DNA of 64,000 nt from Aliiglaciecola lipolytica E3 (GTDB lineage Bacteria; Pseudomonadota; Gammaproteobacteria; Enterobacterales; Alteromonadaceae): assembly GCF_000314975.1 (NCBI RefSeq), contig NZ_BAEN01000068.1:1-64000 (forward strand). The letters run 5' to 3'. Made by a program: the position numbers and the translations under genes. A model generated the notes under the pieces. The model was not told the origin of the DNA. It was given only the letters and a program-made list of their open reading frames with translations, and ran no database searches. Positions 13,508 through 22,853 of the stretch are shown in pieces. Positions within the stretch are counted from its first letter, which is position 1; each line of letters starts with the position of its first letter.

Positions 13508-13817
13508 CAAACCAAAGTTTAAATAGTTAACTTCTAGAAGCGTCCATTCAGGTTTGCCTCTTCTACCGTCTAAATTGGTCATGCATTTATCGCCAGTGTA
13601 CTTGGAAAAGGAGTTAACCAAAGCCGCAGCAATCGGCTTGACTCTAAGTGCATTAATTCTATGGCTAAGCTCCTACTCTAGCCCCACCCCGACGGCAAAG
13701 ATTGTCGTATTGATGTCGGGTTAATGTCGGCAACCTGTCTTGCAATTGTCAGGATTGTTTCAAATAATTGTGATTACTATGGCCTTCCCTTGTGAAACTA
13801 TAATGTAAGGTCAACTG
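13508..13817. other. Non-coding spacer before the XRE membrane gene
   Basis: This spacer of about 310 bp holds no convincing gene. GTTAACT at 13526, in a short dyad, could be an attC remnant. The second half carries the TGTC repeat row (13703-13751) and a TATAAT box at 13799-13804 that may serve the gene at 13818. Confidence 0.5.
13703..13751 (+). promoter_or_regulatory. Five TGTC units at exact 11-bp spacing, probable XRE operator
   Basis: TGTCG at 13703, 13714 and 13725, TGTCT at 13736 and TGTCA at 13747 are each exactly 11 bp apart, on one face of the helix. They lie about 65 bp upstream of the XRE gene at 13818. The paralogous XRE gene at 869 has a similar TGTCGTA row, so this is a likely family-specific autoregulatory operator. 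Confidence 0.6.
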
Positions 13818-14306
13818 ATGAGTAATGATGTGAAACTGAACAACGCTAAAATTCAAAAACTAAGAGCTATTCAATGTTGGAGCCAAGAAGAACTGGCATC
13901 CGCTAGCGGGTTAAGTGCAAGAACGATTCAACGGGTCGAAAAAAGCGGCACCGCATCCCTAGAGACGACAAAAGCGTTAGCGTCTGTTTTTGGTGTTACT
14001 CCTGATGAATTGCAAACGTCGAATAAATTAGAAAATGTCACTTTCAACTTTATATGCAAATATGCTTGGGTTATTGCTTTTGCTGTCTCAAGTGTTTGCT
14101 TTGGATTGTGGATAGTTGATATTCTCATACCGACATTAAAAGGCGCAGACTTCAATCAACAATATGAAATAAATGGTAATTTTAGGTATCTAGATTTCGG
14201 TGGTCTCAGTTTTTTCATTGGCTTTTTATTGTTAAGTTTAAATATCTTCATAGAGTATTTAAACAGTAAAAGGTTGCTTAAAGGCTCTATTGGCAGCGGT
14301 CACTGA
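13818..14306 (+). CDS. XRE regulator with membrane anchor
   Basis: This 162-residue protein has an N-terminal XRE helix-turn-helix (QCWSQEELASASGLSARTIQ, about residues 19-38, and the following helix). Two membrane spans follow at about residues 76-98 and 126-146. The HTH is closely similar to that of the protein at 869, but the partner domain differs (membrane spans instead of DUF4177). A membrane-tethered repressor is implied, probably acting on the TGTC repeat row just upstream. Neighbouring genes give no target. It marks the boundary between the cassette region and ordinary chromosome. Confidence 0.82.
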   Translation: MSNDVKLNNAKIQKLRAIQCWSQEELASASGLSARTIQRVEKSGTASLETTKALASVFGVTPDELQTSNKLENVTFNFICKYAWVIAFAVSSVCFGLWIVDILIPTLKGADFNQQYEINGNFRYLDFGGLSFFIGFLLLSLNIFIEYLNSKRLLKGSIGSGH

Positions 14307-14432
14307 AACAAGTTAAGTTTCGAAATTTTAATGCTATACAGTAAGCAATAAGTCTTTTCGCATTTGGTTTCGATATGCTGAACATTTTAGTAGACTGGTG
14401 TTCACGTTTTATTTTACTGACGGAGTCTGCTT

Positions 14433-14609
14433 GTGGATTTTGAAGAGATTGAAATTGATGGCCAGATGATCACGGTTTCTTTGCCGGTGAGTGATTTTCG
14501 ACGTGATGAAAATTGCGTGCGTTACCAAGATGCTACCGGAGGTTCTGAAGCCATTTTTAGTTCTGCCGAATTGGCCAAACAATTTGCCGATTTTTTAACT
14601 GAATTGTGA
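14433..14609 (+). CDS. 58-residue protein preceding fdhD
   Basis: GTG at 14433 opens a 58-residue acidic frame (VDFEEIEIDGQMITVSLPVS, then FSSAELAKQFADFLTEL). It ends 10 bp before fdhD and reads like a genuine small soluble protein. It is probably cotranscribed with fdhD and the molybdopterin oxidoreductase. I recognise no family, and a regulatory or assembly role is only a guess from position. Confidence 0.55.
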   Translation: MDFEEIEIDGQMITVSLPVSDFRRDENCVRYQDATGGSEAIFSSAELAKQFADFLTEL

Positions 14610-14619
14610 TTAATCTACG

Positions 14620-15588
14620 GTGAGTAAGGTTAAACAGTTTGCAATTACCCGGCTCACAATAAATACAGATGAAGGCCGCCACCCAACTTTGGTCAGCACT
14701 CCTAATCTTAACAGTGAATCTGCGGCCAATTCCTCTTTAATAATAATCAATCAAATCGATGATTTGGTGACCTGTGAAGAGCCACTCGAGATTTGGTTAA
14801 AGCACCCTTTGCATAATGCTGGTAATCCTAAGTTAATGCTTACTACCCTGCGCAGTCCAGGTGATGATTTGGATTTAGTTAAAGGTTGGCTAAATGCAAG
14901 CGGTTTAATTGAGCATTATTCAGAAATATACAATGTTTCGCACATGGGAAGCCAGCGAATTAAGGGCGTGCAAAGTAATCAGGTGCTAATCACTTTGCAC
15001 CCTCAGTCGAATTTTGATTTTGCATCTTCGCACCGTCACGCAATGAGACATATCGATTATGTAAATTCAGGGTGCAGTGTGTGTGGTCAACAGTCTATCG
15101 ATGTGTTGCTTGATAAGTTGCCACAACTTGATGCGGATACACATTTAGTGCGACCGCAGATGTCAGTTGCCTCTATTTTTTCATTAGCTGATGAGCTAAA
15201 ACAAGCTCAGAGCGAATTTGCGTTAACGGGCGGTTCGCATGGTGCTGGTCTATTCAGCCTTCCTATAAAAACAGACGAGGTACCTAGATTAATCGATGTT
15301 CGAGAAGATATTGGACGCCATAATGCGTTGGATAAAATCATCGGTGCGCATCTAGCCGAATTAGGCGATGCTTCAAACGAGCAGTTAGAATACGGCATCG
15401 TGTTAAGTTCGCGGATCAGTTTTGATTTAGTGCAAAAAGCTGCCATGGCAAATATTCGATTTATTTTAGCTATGGGGGCACCGTCCAGTCTAGCCATTGA
15501 GTTAGCCCAAGAATGTGATATTTGTTTAGTAGGGTTTATCCAGCAGCAGCGCATTAATATATACACTTGTGCGCAGCGAGTAAGTTAA
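14620..15588 (+). CDS. fdhD: Formate dehydrogenase accessory sulfurtransferase FdhD
   Basis: FdhD passes sulfur from a cysteine desulfurase to the molybdenum-bis-MGD cofactor of formate dehydrogenase-type enzymes. The family signatures are visible: EEPLEIWLKH (about residue 53), LRSPGDDLDLVKGWL, the catalytic CSVCG pair near residue 152, GGSHGAGLF and REDIGRHNALDKIIG. The 322-residue length is slightly above the usual 270-280 because of an N-terminal extension. GTG start. It lies 51 bp upstream of its likely client, the YdeP-type oxidoreductase. Confidence 0.95.
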   Translation: MSKVKQFAITRLTINTDEGRHPTLVSTPNLNSESAANSSLIIINQIDDLVTCEEPLEIWLKHPLHNAGNPKLMLTTLRSPGDDLDLVKGWLNASGLIEHYSEIYNVSHMGSQRIKGVQSNQVLITLHPQSNFDFASSHRHAMRHIDYVNSGCSVCGQQSIDVLLDKLPQLDADTHLVRPQMSVASIFSLADELKQAQSEFALTGGSHGAGLFSLPIKTDEVPRLIDVREDIGRHNALDKIIGAHLAELGDASNEQLEYGIVLSSRISFDLVQKAAMANIRFILAMGAPSSLAIELAQECDICLVGFIQQQRINIYTCAQRVS

Positions 15589-15639
15589 ACATATTAAAAC
15601 CTAATAAAGTTTACACCTGTTAAAACCTCAGGAGTCAGT

Positions 15640-17952
15640 ATGAAGTCTTCAAAACCTGCGAATGCAACACCGGTTTCATTTGCTCCTAACGACAGCCAAC
15701 GAATTGCAATCAGCGAACCAAAAGAGTGGGCCGCTGGGATTCCAGCGGTGTTATCTGCTTATAAAAATGTAGCGGCTAAGGCTGGACCATTTAAAGGCTC
15801 TAGATTGCTGTCAGATTTGAATCAACTTGAAGGATTTGATTGTCCAGGGTGTGCTTGGCCTGACCCTTTGCATAAACGAGCGACGTTTGAGTTTTGTGAA
15901 AATGGAGCAAAAGCGGTGGCAGATGAAGCCACGACAAAACGGGCAGACGCTGAATTTTTTGCTCGCCACAGTATTTCACAATTACGAGACCAATCTGATC
16001 GCTGGCTCAACAATCAAGGCCGCCTAGTTCAGCCAATGTGGCTAGCTGAAGGTGCAGAATATTATCAACCAATCGAATGGGAAGCGGCGTTTGAGTTAAT
16101 CTCAGAGCAATTAAATATGCTGGACAACCCCAATCAAGCGGCCTTTTATACGTCTGGTCGCACGGGTAACGAAGCCGCGTTTTTGTACCAGTTATTTGTG
16201 CGTAAGTTTGGCACTAATAACCTGCCAGATTGCTCAAACATGTGTCATGAGTCCAGCGGCGTGGGTTTAGGTGAAACCATTGGCGTCGGTAAAGGTACAG
16301 TTAGCCTTGAGGATTTAGAGCATGCCGAAGCCATTTTTGTATTCGGCCAAAACCCCGGTTCAAACCACCCTCGTATGTTGTCATCACTGCAAGCAGCAAA
16401 GCGTCGCGGTGCTAAAATAGTGGCCATTAATCCGCTAGATGAAACGGGACTAAAGCGGTTCAAAAATCCACAAGAAGCATCAGGTGTGATTGGTAATGGA
16501 ACCGCCCTACGTGATTTATTTCTACCGGTAAAAATTAATGGTGATGTGGCCCTGTTAAAGGGCTTGTGTAAAGTACTGATTGAGCGCGATAGCCAACATA
16601 CCCCTATTCTAGATCACGATTTTATTCAGCAATATTGTCATGGCTTTACAGCGTTTAAAGCCGATTTAGCAAACACCAGTTGGCAAGATATAGAGCAAGG
16701 AAGCGGTATAACACGAGAATTGATTGAACAAGCCGCCACTATTGCTTGTGAATCCAAGAAAACCATTTGTTGTTGGGCTATGGGCATGACGCAGCATAAA
16801 AATGCGGTGGCGAATATTCAGCTCATGACTAACTTTTTAATGTTACAAGGAAATCTAGGAAAGCCTGGCGCAGGCGTATGTCCGGTAAGAGGACATAGCA
16901 ATGTGCAAGGTGACCGTACCATGGGCATTTGGGAAAAACCAAACCCCGAATTTTTAGATGCATTGGAAGCTGAATTTGGATTCAAAGCACCACGAGAAAA
17001 TGGCGTAGATGCAGTAGAAACAGTACATGGTATGCAACAGGGAAATATTAAAGTGCTATTTGCGTTGGGCGGGAATTTCTTCCGGGCGATGCCAGATCAT
17101 CAAGCCAACGATGTGGCGTTGAGTCAATGTGATTTAACCGTACAAGTTTCTACAAAGCTTAACCGTTCGCACTTACATACAGGCAAGCAAGCACTTATTT
17201 TACCTGCTTTGGGACGCACAGAAATAGATACTCAACAAAGCGGTATTCAAACCATTACTGTTGAAAACTCAATGGGCGTTATTCAGACATCTCATGGTAA
17301 AATTCCTCCTGCATCTGATCTACTCAAAAGCGAAGTGGATATCATCGCACAGCTCGCGCATGCGACACTTAAAAATGACGAACTTGATTTGCTCGCGTTA
17401 CGAACAGATTACCGATTAATTCGTGATCATATAGCACAGGTCATTCCCGGTTTTGAGAATTTTAATCAGCGCATCGATAATTTAGGCGAATTTGTGTTGC
17501 CCAATGCGGTACGAGACGCGAGACAATTTGCCACCGCCACGGGTAAGGCTAATTTTGTGGTGCATGACATTGATAATATTGATGTACCAAAGGGATGTTT
17601 ATTGATGATGACCATACGCAGTCATGATCAATTTAATACCACGGTTTACACCAATAATGACCGTTATCGTGGCATTCATGGTACTCGTAAAGTCTTGTTT
17701 ATCAATCCTGCGGATATTAAAGCATTGGGGTTTACGGCCGGACAACAGGTTCGTATTCGTAGTCATTGGCCCAATGACAAAGTAGCGATGAGAGAAGTTA
17801 GCAATTTTGTGCTGGTGGAATATGCAATCCCATTAGGTTGTGCTGCGGCTTACTATCCTGAGACCAATGATCTTATTCCCATCGACAGTGTGGCAGACAA
17901 AAGTAATACGCCAGCGTATAAGTCGGTTGTTATTAGCATTCAGGCAGTCTAG
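15640..17952 (+). CDS. FdhF/YdeP-family molybdopterin oxidoreductase
   Basis: This 770-residue protein matches the YdeP branch of the formate dehydrogenase alpha-subunit superfamily. Features include GFDCPGCAWPDP near residue 67, GRTGNEAAFLYQLFVRKFG (about 178), SNMCHESSGVGL, GQNPGSNHPRM and the C-terminal molydopterin dinucleotide-binding domain (TIRSHDQFNTTVYTNNDRYR). It binds bis-MGD and probably one Fe-S cluster; the reaction of the YdeP group is not settled. There is no Tat signal, so it is cytosolic. It follows fdhD directly, which fits cofactor sulfuration, and AGGAG precedes the ATG. Confidence 0.93.
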   Translation: MKSSKPANATPVSFAPNDSQRIAISEPKEWAAGIPAVLSAYKNVAAKAGPFKGSRLLSDLNQLEGFDCPGCAWPDPLHKRATFEFCENGAKAVADEATTKRADAEFFARHSISQLRDQSDRWLNNQGRLVQPMWLAEGAEYYQPIEWEAAFELISEQLNMLDNPNQAAFYTSGRTGNEAAFLYQLFVRKFGTNNLPDCSNMCHESSGVGLGETIGVGKGTVSLEDLEHAEAIFVFGQNPGSNHPRMLSSLQAAKRRGAKIVAINPLDETGLKRFKNPQEASGVIGNGTALRDLFLPVKINGDVALLKGLCKVLIERDSQHTPILDHDFIQQYCHGFTAFKADLANTSWQDIEQGSGITRELIEQAATIACESKKTICCWAMGMTQHKNAVANIQLMTNFLMLQGNLGKPGAGVCPVRGHSNVQGDRTMGIWEKPNPEFLDALEAEFGFKAPRENGVDAVETVHGMQQGNIKVLFALGGNFFRAMPDHQANDVALSQCDLTVQVSTKLNRSHLHTGKQALILPALGRTEIDTQQSGIQTITVENSMGVIQTSHGKIPPASDLLKSEVDIIAQLAHATLKNDELDLLALRTDYRLIRDHIAQVIPGFENFNQRIDNLGEFVLPNAVRDARQFATATGKANFVVHDIDNIDVPKGCLLMMTIRSHDQFNTTVYTNNDRYRGIHGTRKVLFINPADIKALGFTAGQQVRIRSHWPNDKVAMREVSNFVLVEYAIPLGCAAAYYPETNDLIPIDSVADKSNTPAYKSVVISIQAV

Positions 17953-17964
17953 GAATTTGTATCT

Positions 17965-18372
17965 ATGAAGCAGTATTCTGTGAACTGCAATTGCAAAAGT
18001 ATTACCGTTAACATATCGCTACCGAATACAATTGAGTCTTATCAACCTAGAGCCTGCGATTGTGATTTCTGTCAGTCCCACAATTTATCGTATTTATCAG
18101 ATAAAGATGGGACTTTGTCGATCAGTCCAACAGCGAAATTAAATACCCTCAAGCAAGGTTCACAGCAAGCTTCTTTTTTGCAGTGTGCCAATTGTTTACA
18201 AGTGGTCGCGGTTACCTATTACAGCGCTGAATTGCAAAAAGGCGCGGTGTCATCTGAACTTTTTTCAACAAGCCATGCATTGCCAGAGGCAATCGCCGTT
18301 TCTCCTAAGCGGTTGTCTGAGTCGGAAAAGGTACAGAGATGGAGTACAATGTGGCTTACCATTGTTGCTTAA
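17965..18372 (+). CDS. Divergent GFA-like zinc-binding protein
   Basis: This 135-residue protein has a GFA/Mss4-like pattern: CNCKSI near residue 8, RACDCDFCQSHN near 36 and CANCLQV near 71. It starts 12 bp after the oxidoreductase stop and is probably in the same operon. It differs strongly from the GFA proteins at 3228 and 13103. A role in handling aldehyde or formate-related compounds alongside the oxidoreductase is inference only. Confidence 0.78.
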   Translation: MKQYSVNCNCKSITVNISLPNTIESYQPRACDCDFCQSHNLSYLSDKDGTLSISPTAKLNTLKQGSQQASFLQCANCLQVVAVTYYSAELQKGAVSSELFSTSHALPEAIAVSPKRLSESEKVQRWSTMWLTIVA

Positions 18373-18412
18373 AATTAACCTAACGTATTTTTCATGTTTT
18401 CAAGGAGACAGT

Positions 18413-19129
18413 ATGTTCCCTACTTTTAAAATGTTATTTTTTGTGATGTTTAGCTCAACTCTAGTTGCTTGCGCTTCACATAACCAAAAAAACGAGACTG
18501 TTTCGGAGACGCCAACGTTAACTGGTACTTGGCAGGTTGAAGATATTGATCAAGGTGGTGTGATTGATAATGCTATGGTTACCATCGAATTTTTGGAAGA
18601 CGGCAGAATATCAGGCAGTACAGGCTGTAATCGGTTCTCTGGAAGTCTAAAAACAGAAGACGCTACGTTTGTTGTTTCCAAAACGATTACCACTCGCCGC
18701 GCTTGTGTGCCAGCAATTGCAAAACAAGAGCAACGGTTTTTAAGTGCGTTAAATGAAGCAGCTTATTTTAAAGTCGAGGCCGATACCTGGTTAGTGATTT
18801 TTGATGCTTCGCATCAACCGAGACTTAAGTTGATTGAAACGACGTTATCCACGCAGTTACATAAAGACCCAATCGATAAAGCAGCTTCGCAAGCCAATAC
18901 TTTTCAATGTGAACAAATCGGAGAAGTGAATTTTCGATTTGTGGGGCCTGAAACGATAAAAGTATCAATCGACAATCAGCAAACCATTCTGAATCGTCAA
19001 CAATCTGCATCTGGTGCTAAATACACCGCGGAAAATATGACGTTTTGGAACAAAGGCAATAAAGCACAATTAAGTTTAAACGGACTCGCTTACCCTTGCG
19101 TTAAAAGTCTCCCCAGAAAGCCTCGATAA
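18413..19129 (+). CDS. META- and MliC-domain lipoprotein
   Basis: ATG at 18413 behind AAGGAGA gives a 238-residue lipoprotein (lipobox STLVAC, Cys near residue 17). Residues 33-128 form a META/HslJ-type domain (LTGTWQVEDIDQGG, RISGSTGCNRFSG, TTRRACVPAIAKQEQRF). Residues 160-235 form an MliC-type lysozyme-inhibitor domain (FQCEQIGEVNFRFVG to AYPCVKS, the two Cys probably paired). It would sit in the envelope and may protect against lysozymes. The frame is open further upstream, but the ribosome-binding site and signal peptide decide this start. Confidence 0.9.
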   Translation: MFPTFKMLFFVMFSSTLVACASHNQKNETVSETPTLTGTWQVEDIDQGGVIDNAMVTIEFLEDGRISGSTGCNRFSGSLKTEDATFVVSKTITTRRACVPAIAKQEQRFLSALNEAAYFKVEADTWLVIFDASHQPRLKLIETTLSTQLHKDPIDKAASQANTFQCEQIGEVNFRFVGPETIKVSIDNQQTILNRQQSASGAKYTAENMTFWNKGNKAQLSLNGLAYPCVKSLPRKPR

Positions 19130-19399
19130 TTAATCTTTAGTTCTTTTCTTCGATGAATAAAATTGCGGACACTGTGATAAAACTCCGCACAATCTAGTCA
19201 ATGTCTGGCGACCGGATTTCAAACACCTCGAATAATATTTTATATGTAAAATTCATTGTTAATTAGATGTTGCAGGCTAATAAACTGACTGTTATGATTA
19301 TTTTATACATAATAATACATTTCGTTTAGGTTTTATCTGATCACAGTAATATTATTAGATAAAACTAATTGCAGATAACTTTAAGCTGAGTAAAACCCG

Positions 19400-22300
19400 A
19401 TGGGAACTAAACTAAATTCAAGCAATGGTTGTGGATGTTCAAGTCCAACTATGTCTCGCCGCCACTTTTTAATAGCAGGCGCTTCTTCTGTTGGCTTAAT
19501 GGGCTGTATGCAATGGCCCGGCGGCAGAGTTAGCAGCGACGCATATGCAGAGGCAGTTAAATCCCATGAATCTTTGCGTGGTTACTGGCGATTTGAAAAC
19601 GATCTGGTTGATTTAATCAGTGGTAAATCTGCAGTTGCCAGTGGTGTAAATTCATTTGATGACGGCGCAGTGAAGGGCTCTGGTATCAAGCTCGCTCCGG
19701 GAAAAAATTTAGCGGTTAGTGATACCAAAAACTTATTTGGCCGATTTGCTACCATTGAATTGTTTTTTAAAGTGAATGCCAAGCCCAGCGGAACTGAGGA
19801 TTCGGTGATCATTGCCCAAGCCGATGGCGATAATGTGCGCTATATCATTGGTGTTAAAAACGATTTATCTGCTTTGCTGTATCGAAATACTAAGGAAGAA
19901 GTTGTAACCCGCATAGATCTTCCGACCAATCGTCCAGTAGAAGTTGGCCGTTGGTATCATTTAGCTGTAACGAGTTTCGATCTAGATGTACGAGCTTATG
20001 TGGATGGTTACGAATGTAGCTTGTTTGGTGGTGCTTATGAGTTTACCCGAGCTGGACCCAAAACCTCGGTTATGACCTTTGGTAATACGACTGCTGAAGG
20101 TTGGAGTGCAAGCAATATTAGCTTAGACGAAGTAGCTATTTATGATGCTGGTTTAACACCAAAAGAATTTCAAAAACACCTCAGAGCGGGAGGTTTAGCT
20201 CAGCAATTAGCTGAAACAGGTGTTTTGGTTAGTCGCGTCAAAGCCATGCGGGATGCTAACCGGGATAAAAAAGCAGCCAACATCATTAAAGATCCTGCAC
20301 TCAAAGCACCCGGTAAAACTCGTGTATACGAAGGGGAATATCTAAGCGCAATTAATTTTACAGTTGGCGGAATCGGCGCGGGTGCAATTCAGTTTGATGG
20401 CAATGCGGTACCTAAGATTTGGCAAATTGCCTGTAATCACGTTGAAAGAACAATAGATGATAGTTTTTTAGCTATTCGCATAAAAGCGAAAAATGCGCCG
20501 CCTGTCGTCAAGGCGTTGCAAACAAAAGCGAACGGACAGTTCAGTCCTATGTCCGACGTGAAATTCGAAGGAGAATATCCGCTCGGCAAATATCGATTTG
20601 AAGACAACAGTTTACCAGTGGATGTTGCGCTTGAAGTGTTCAATCCCTTTATTCCGATGGATTTGCAAAACTCCTCGATTCCTTGTGCTATTTATCAAGT
20701 TACGGTGAAGAATACGTCGACTGATGAGGTGACAACGAGTGTACTTTCATCGCAAAAAAACGCGTTGGGATATACCGAAGGGGAAAAGGGCGAATTTGGC
20801 AGTAATCAAAATACGCTGCTCAAAAAGGGAAATACTACCCTGTTGCATATGACACGCGCAGGTTCTCACCCGAAAGCCGATATGGTGTTATTAACCCAGG
20901 CTGCTGATGCAACAGGAACGACTAATTGGACATCGCCTGCAGAATTTAAACGTGAATTTACTGACAATGGTGGATTGACAGGTCCGAACAACTCCCCCAT
21001 TTCTCGTGCTGGTCAAACCGTAAATGGCGCGTTAAGTGCACCTTTGACTCTTGCGCCTGGCGAGTCTAAATCGGTTACCTTTGTGCTGACTTGGTATTTT
21101 ACCGAAACAAAACATGGTGCGGCTAACAAAAGTACAAAAGGAAAACAGTGGGTAGGAGCTGGCCAGATGTACAATAATTGGTGGTCTGATGCTATGGACG
21201 TAGCGTCTTACCTAGATGAGCATCTTGTGAATTTAAGTGAGCGTACCCGACGATTCCACGACACGCTCTATGCATCTACTCTTCCAGTATGGCTACTTGA
21301 CCGTTGTTCTTCCCAATTAGCTGTTTTACGCAGCCAAACTTGCTGGTGGTCGCAAGATGGATATTTTGGTGCATGGGAAGGGTGTAACCCCGAAAATGGG
21401 TGTTGTGCAGCAAACTGTACTCATGTTTGGCATTACGCTCAAGCGCATGCTCGCTTGTTACCCGAGTTGGGCCGCATCATGCGTAAACAAGACTATGACA
21501 TGCAGTTAGCGGATGGGTTAATACCTTATCGTCATAGCAATACAAAATCGGCGGCTGATGGGCACTTTGGTACCATTCTTAATACTTACCGTGAACATCA
21601 ATGTAGCGCGAATGACAGTTGGTTAAAATCTCAATGGCCTAGAGTCAAAAAAGCGGTGGAATGGGGCATCAATGAATGGGATCCCAATCGTATTGGTTTT
21701 ATGTCAAACACTCAACACAACACACTCGATGGGAATATTACAGGGTGTTCTTCGTGGATTGGAAGTTTGTATCTCACATCCCTTGAAGCGGCGGCCCGGA
21801 TGGCTGACATAGTGGGAGAGCCGCAGACTGCGAAGGAATATCGTGCAATTCGAGAGTCTGGCAAAAAATTGCAGAATAAGCGCCTTTGGAATGGTGAATA
21901 TTATATTCAAGAAGAAGGAAAAGAACGCTTCCAAGACTATCTGGATGGCTGTCATATCGACCAATTACTGGGGGAATGGTGGGCCGATCAGTTAAATATC
22001 GATCGCAATTATCCTCGTGAACGTGCGCAACAAGCGATGTCAGCCCTTTTGAAATACAACTTTCGCGCTGACTTTTACGGGCAGTCACTCAAACCTCGTC
22101 AATATTGTGAAATAGAAGATGGCGGGATGAAAATGATCACTTGGCCCAGAGGTCAGCAGCCTATTCCCGGTATGAAATACGGTGACGAAGTCATGACCGG
22201 TTTTGAATATGGCGCGGCTGTTACAATGATGCAAAATGGCATGATAGACGAAGGTTTGATGTTATTAAAAGTGGTCGCTGACCGTTACGACGGGCGATTA

Positions 22301-22774
22301 CGCACCGAAGGTGTATCAAATGTTGTCAATGGGCCTTGGGGTTACTCTGGAAATCCTTATGGTGATGATGAATGTGGCAAGTACTATGGACGCTCACTCA
22401 GTGTTTGGTCTGCATTAACTGCGCTACAAGGCTTTATTTACGACGGTCCAGCAGGTCTTATAGGCTTCCGCCCAATTTTGCAGCCAGAAAATCACGCCAG
22501 CTTTTTTTCAGTGGCACAAGGTTACGGACTTTTCGAACAAACTCAAAGCAACAATGCATTAACTGCGGTCATTGCGATGCGTGAAGGTAGTGTGCATCTA
22601 TCTGAAGTAGTTCTAGGTGTGAAAGCTGCGCCTAAAAAGATTAGCGCAAAATATGCTGGTGCAGCTGTTGACGTCAAACACGCATACCAAAAAGGTGAAG
22701 TGACAATACAGCTTGCGCGTTCGCTGAATATTAAGGCTGATGAGAATTTAGAAATACATATCGTTTATTCGTAA
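19400..22774 (+). CDS. Tat-exported LamG-GH116 family glycoside hydrolase
   Basis: This 1124-residue protein begins with a Cys-rich leader and a twin-arginine signal, MSRRHFLIAGASS, followed by a lipobox-like LMGC, so it may be a Tat lipoprotein. Residues 60-260 form a LamG/concanavalin-type domain (GYWRFENDLVDLISG, VGRWYHLAVT, LDEVAIYDAGLT). From about residue 310 it matches GH116 (glucosylceramidase/DUF608): GEYLSAINFTVGGIGAG, WEGCNPENGCC then CTHVWHYAQA, and HNTLDGNITGCSSW, which should hold the catalytic acid. The family cleaves beta-glucosides or xylosides. A sulfatase gene follows within 80 bp, suggesting joint attack on a sulfated glycan or glycolipid. Confidence 0.85.
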   Translation: MGTKLNSSNGCGCSSPTMSRRHFLIAGASSVGLMGCMQWPGGRVSSDAYAEAVKSHESLRGYWRFENDLVDLISGKSAVASGVNSFDDGAVKGSGIKLAPGKNLAVSDTKNLFGRFATIELFFKVNAKPSGTEDSVIIAQADGDNVRYIIGVKNDLSALLYRNTKEEVVTRIDLPTNRPVEVGRWYHLAVTSFDLDVRAYVDGYECSLFGGAYEFTRAGPKTSVMTFGNTTAEGWSASNISLDEVAIYDAGLTPKEFQKHLRAGGLAQQLAETGVLVSRVKAMRDANRDKKAANIIKDPALKAPGKTRVYEGEYLSAINFTVGGIGAGAIQFDGNAVPKIWQIACNHVERTIDDSFLAIRIKAKNAPPVVKALQTKANGQFSPMSDVKFEGEYPLGKYRFEDNSLPVDVALEVFNPFIPMDLQNSSIPCAIYQVTVKNTSTDEVTTSVLSSQKNALGYTEGEKGEFGSNQNTLLKKGNTTLLHMTRAGSHPKADMVLLTQAADATGTTNWTSPAEFKREFTDNGGLTGPNNSPISRAGQTVNGALSAPLTLAPGESKSVTFVLTWYFTETKHGAANKSTKGKQWVGAGQMYNNWWSDAMDVASYLDEHLVNLSERTRRFHDTLYASTLPVWLLDRCSSQLAVLRSQTCWWSQDGYFGAWEGCNPENGCCAANCTHVWHYAQAHARLLPELGRIMRKQDYDMQLADGLIPYRHSNTKSAADGHFGTILNTYREHQCSANDSWLKSQWPRVKKAVEWGINEWDPNRIGFMSNTQHNTLDGNITGCSSWIGSLYLTSLEAAARMADIVGEPQTAKEYRAIRESGKKLQNKRLWNGEYYIQEEGKERFQDYLDGCHIDQLLGEWWADQLNIDRNYPRERAQQAMSALLKYNFRADFYGQSLKPRQYCEIEDGGMKMITWPRGQQPIPGMKYGDEVMTGFEYGAAVTMMQNGMIDEGLMLLKVVADRYDGRLRTEGVSNVVNGPWGYSGNPYGDDECGKYYGRSLSVWSALTALQGFIYDGPAGLIGFRPILQPENHASFFSVAQGYGLFEQTQSNNALTAVIAMREGSVHLSEVVLGVKAAPKKISAKYAGAAVDVKHAYQKGEVTIQLARSLNIKADENLEIHIVYS

Positions 22775-22853
22775 AGCCCAGTTTGAATCAGGCTTGATTG
22801 ATTAAGCCTGATTCTCAATTGCGCCAAACACGCTTAGTCAAAGTTTCAGGAGA

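Noticed and set aside
13508-13535. Short attC site ending in GTTAACT at 13526
   Set aside because: The distance to any left box is only about 20 bp and the pairing is limited to a few bases. At most it is a relic.
13581-13724. 47-codon frame from ATG 13581 before the XRE gene
   Set aside because: It overlaps the phased TGTC repeats, has no ribosome-binding site and its sequence is of low complexity. A regulatory explanation fits better.
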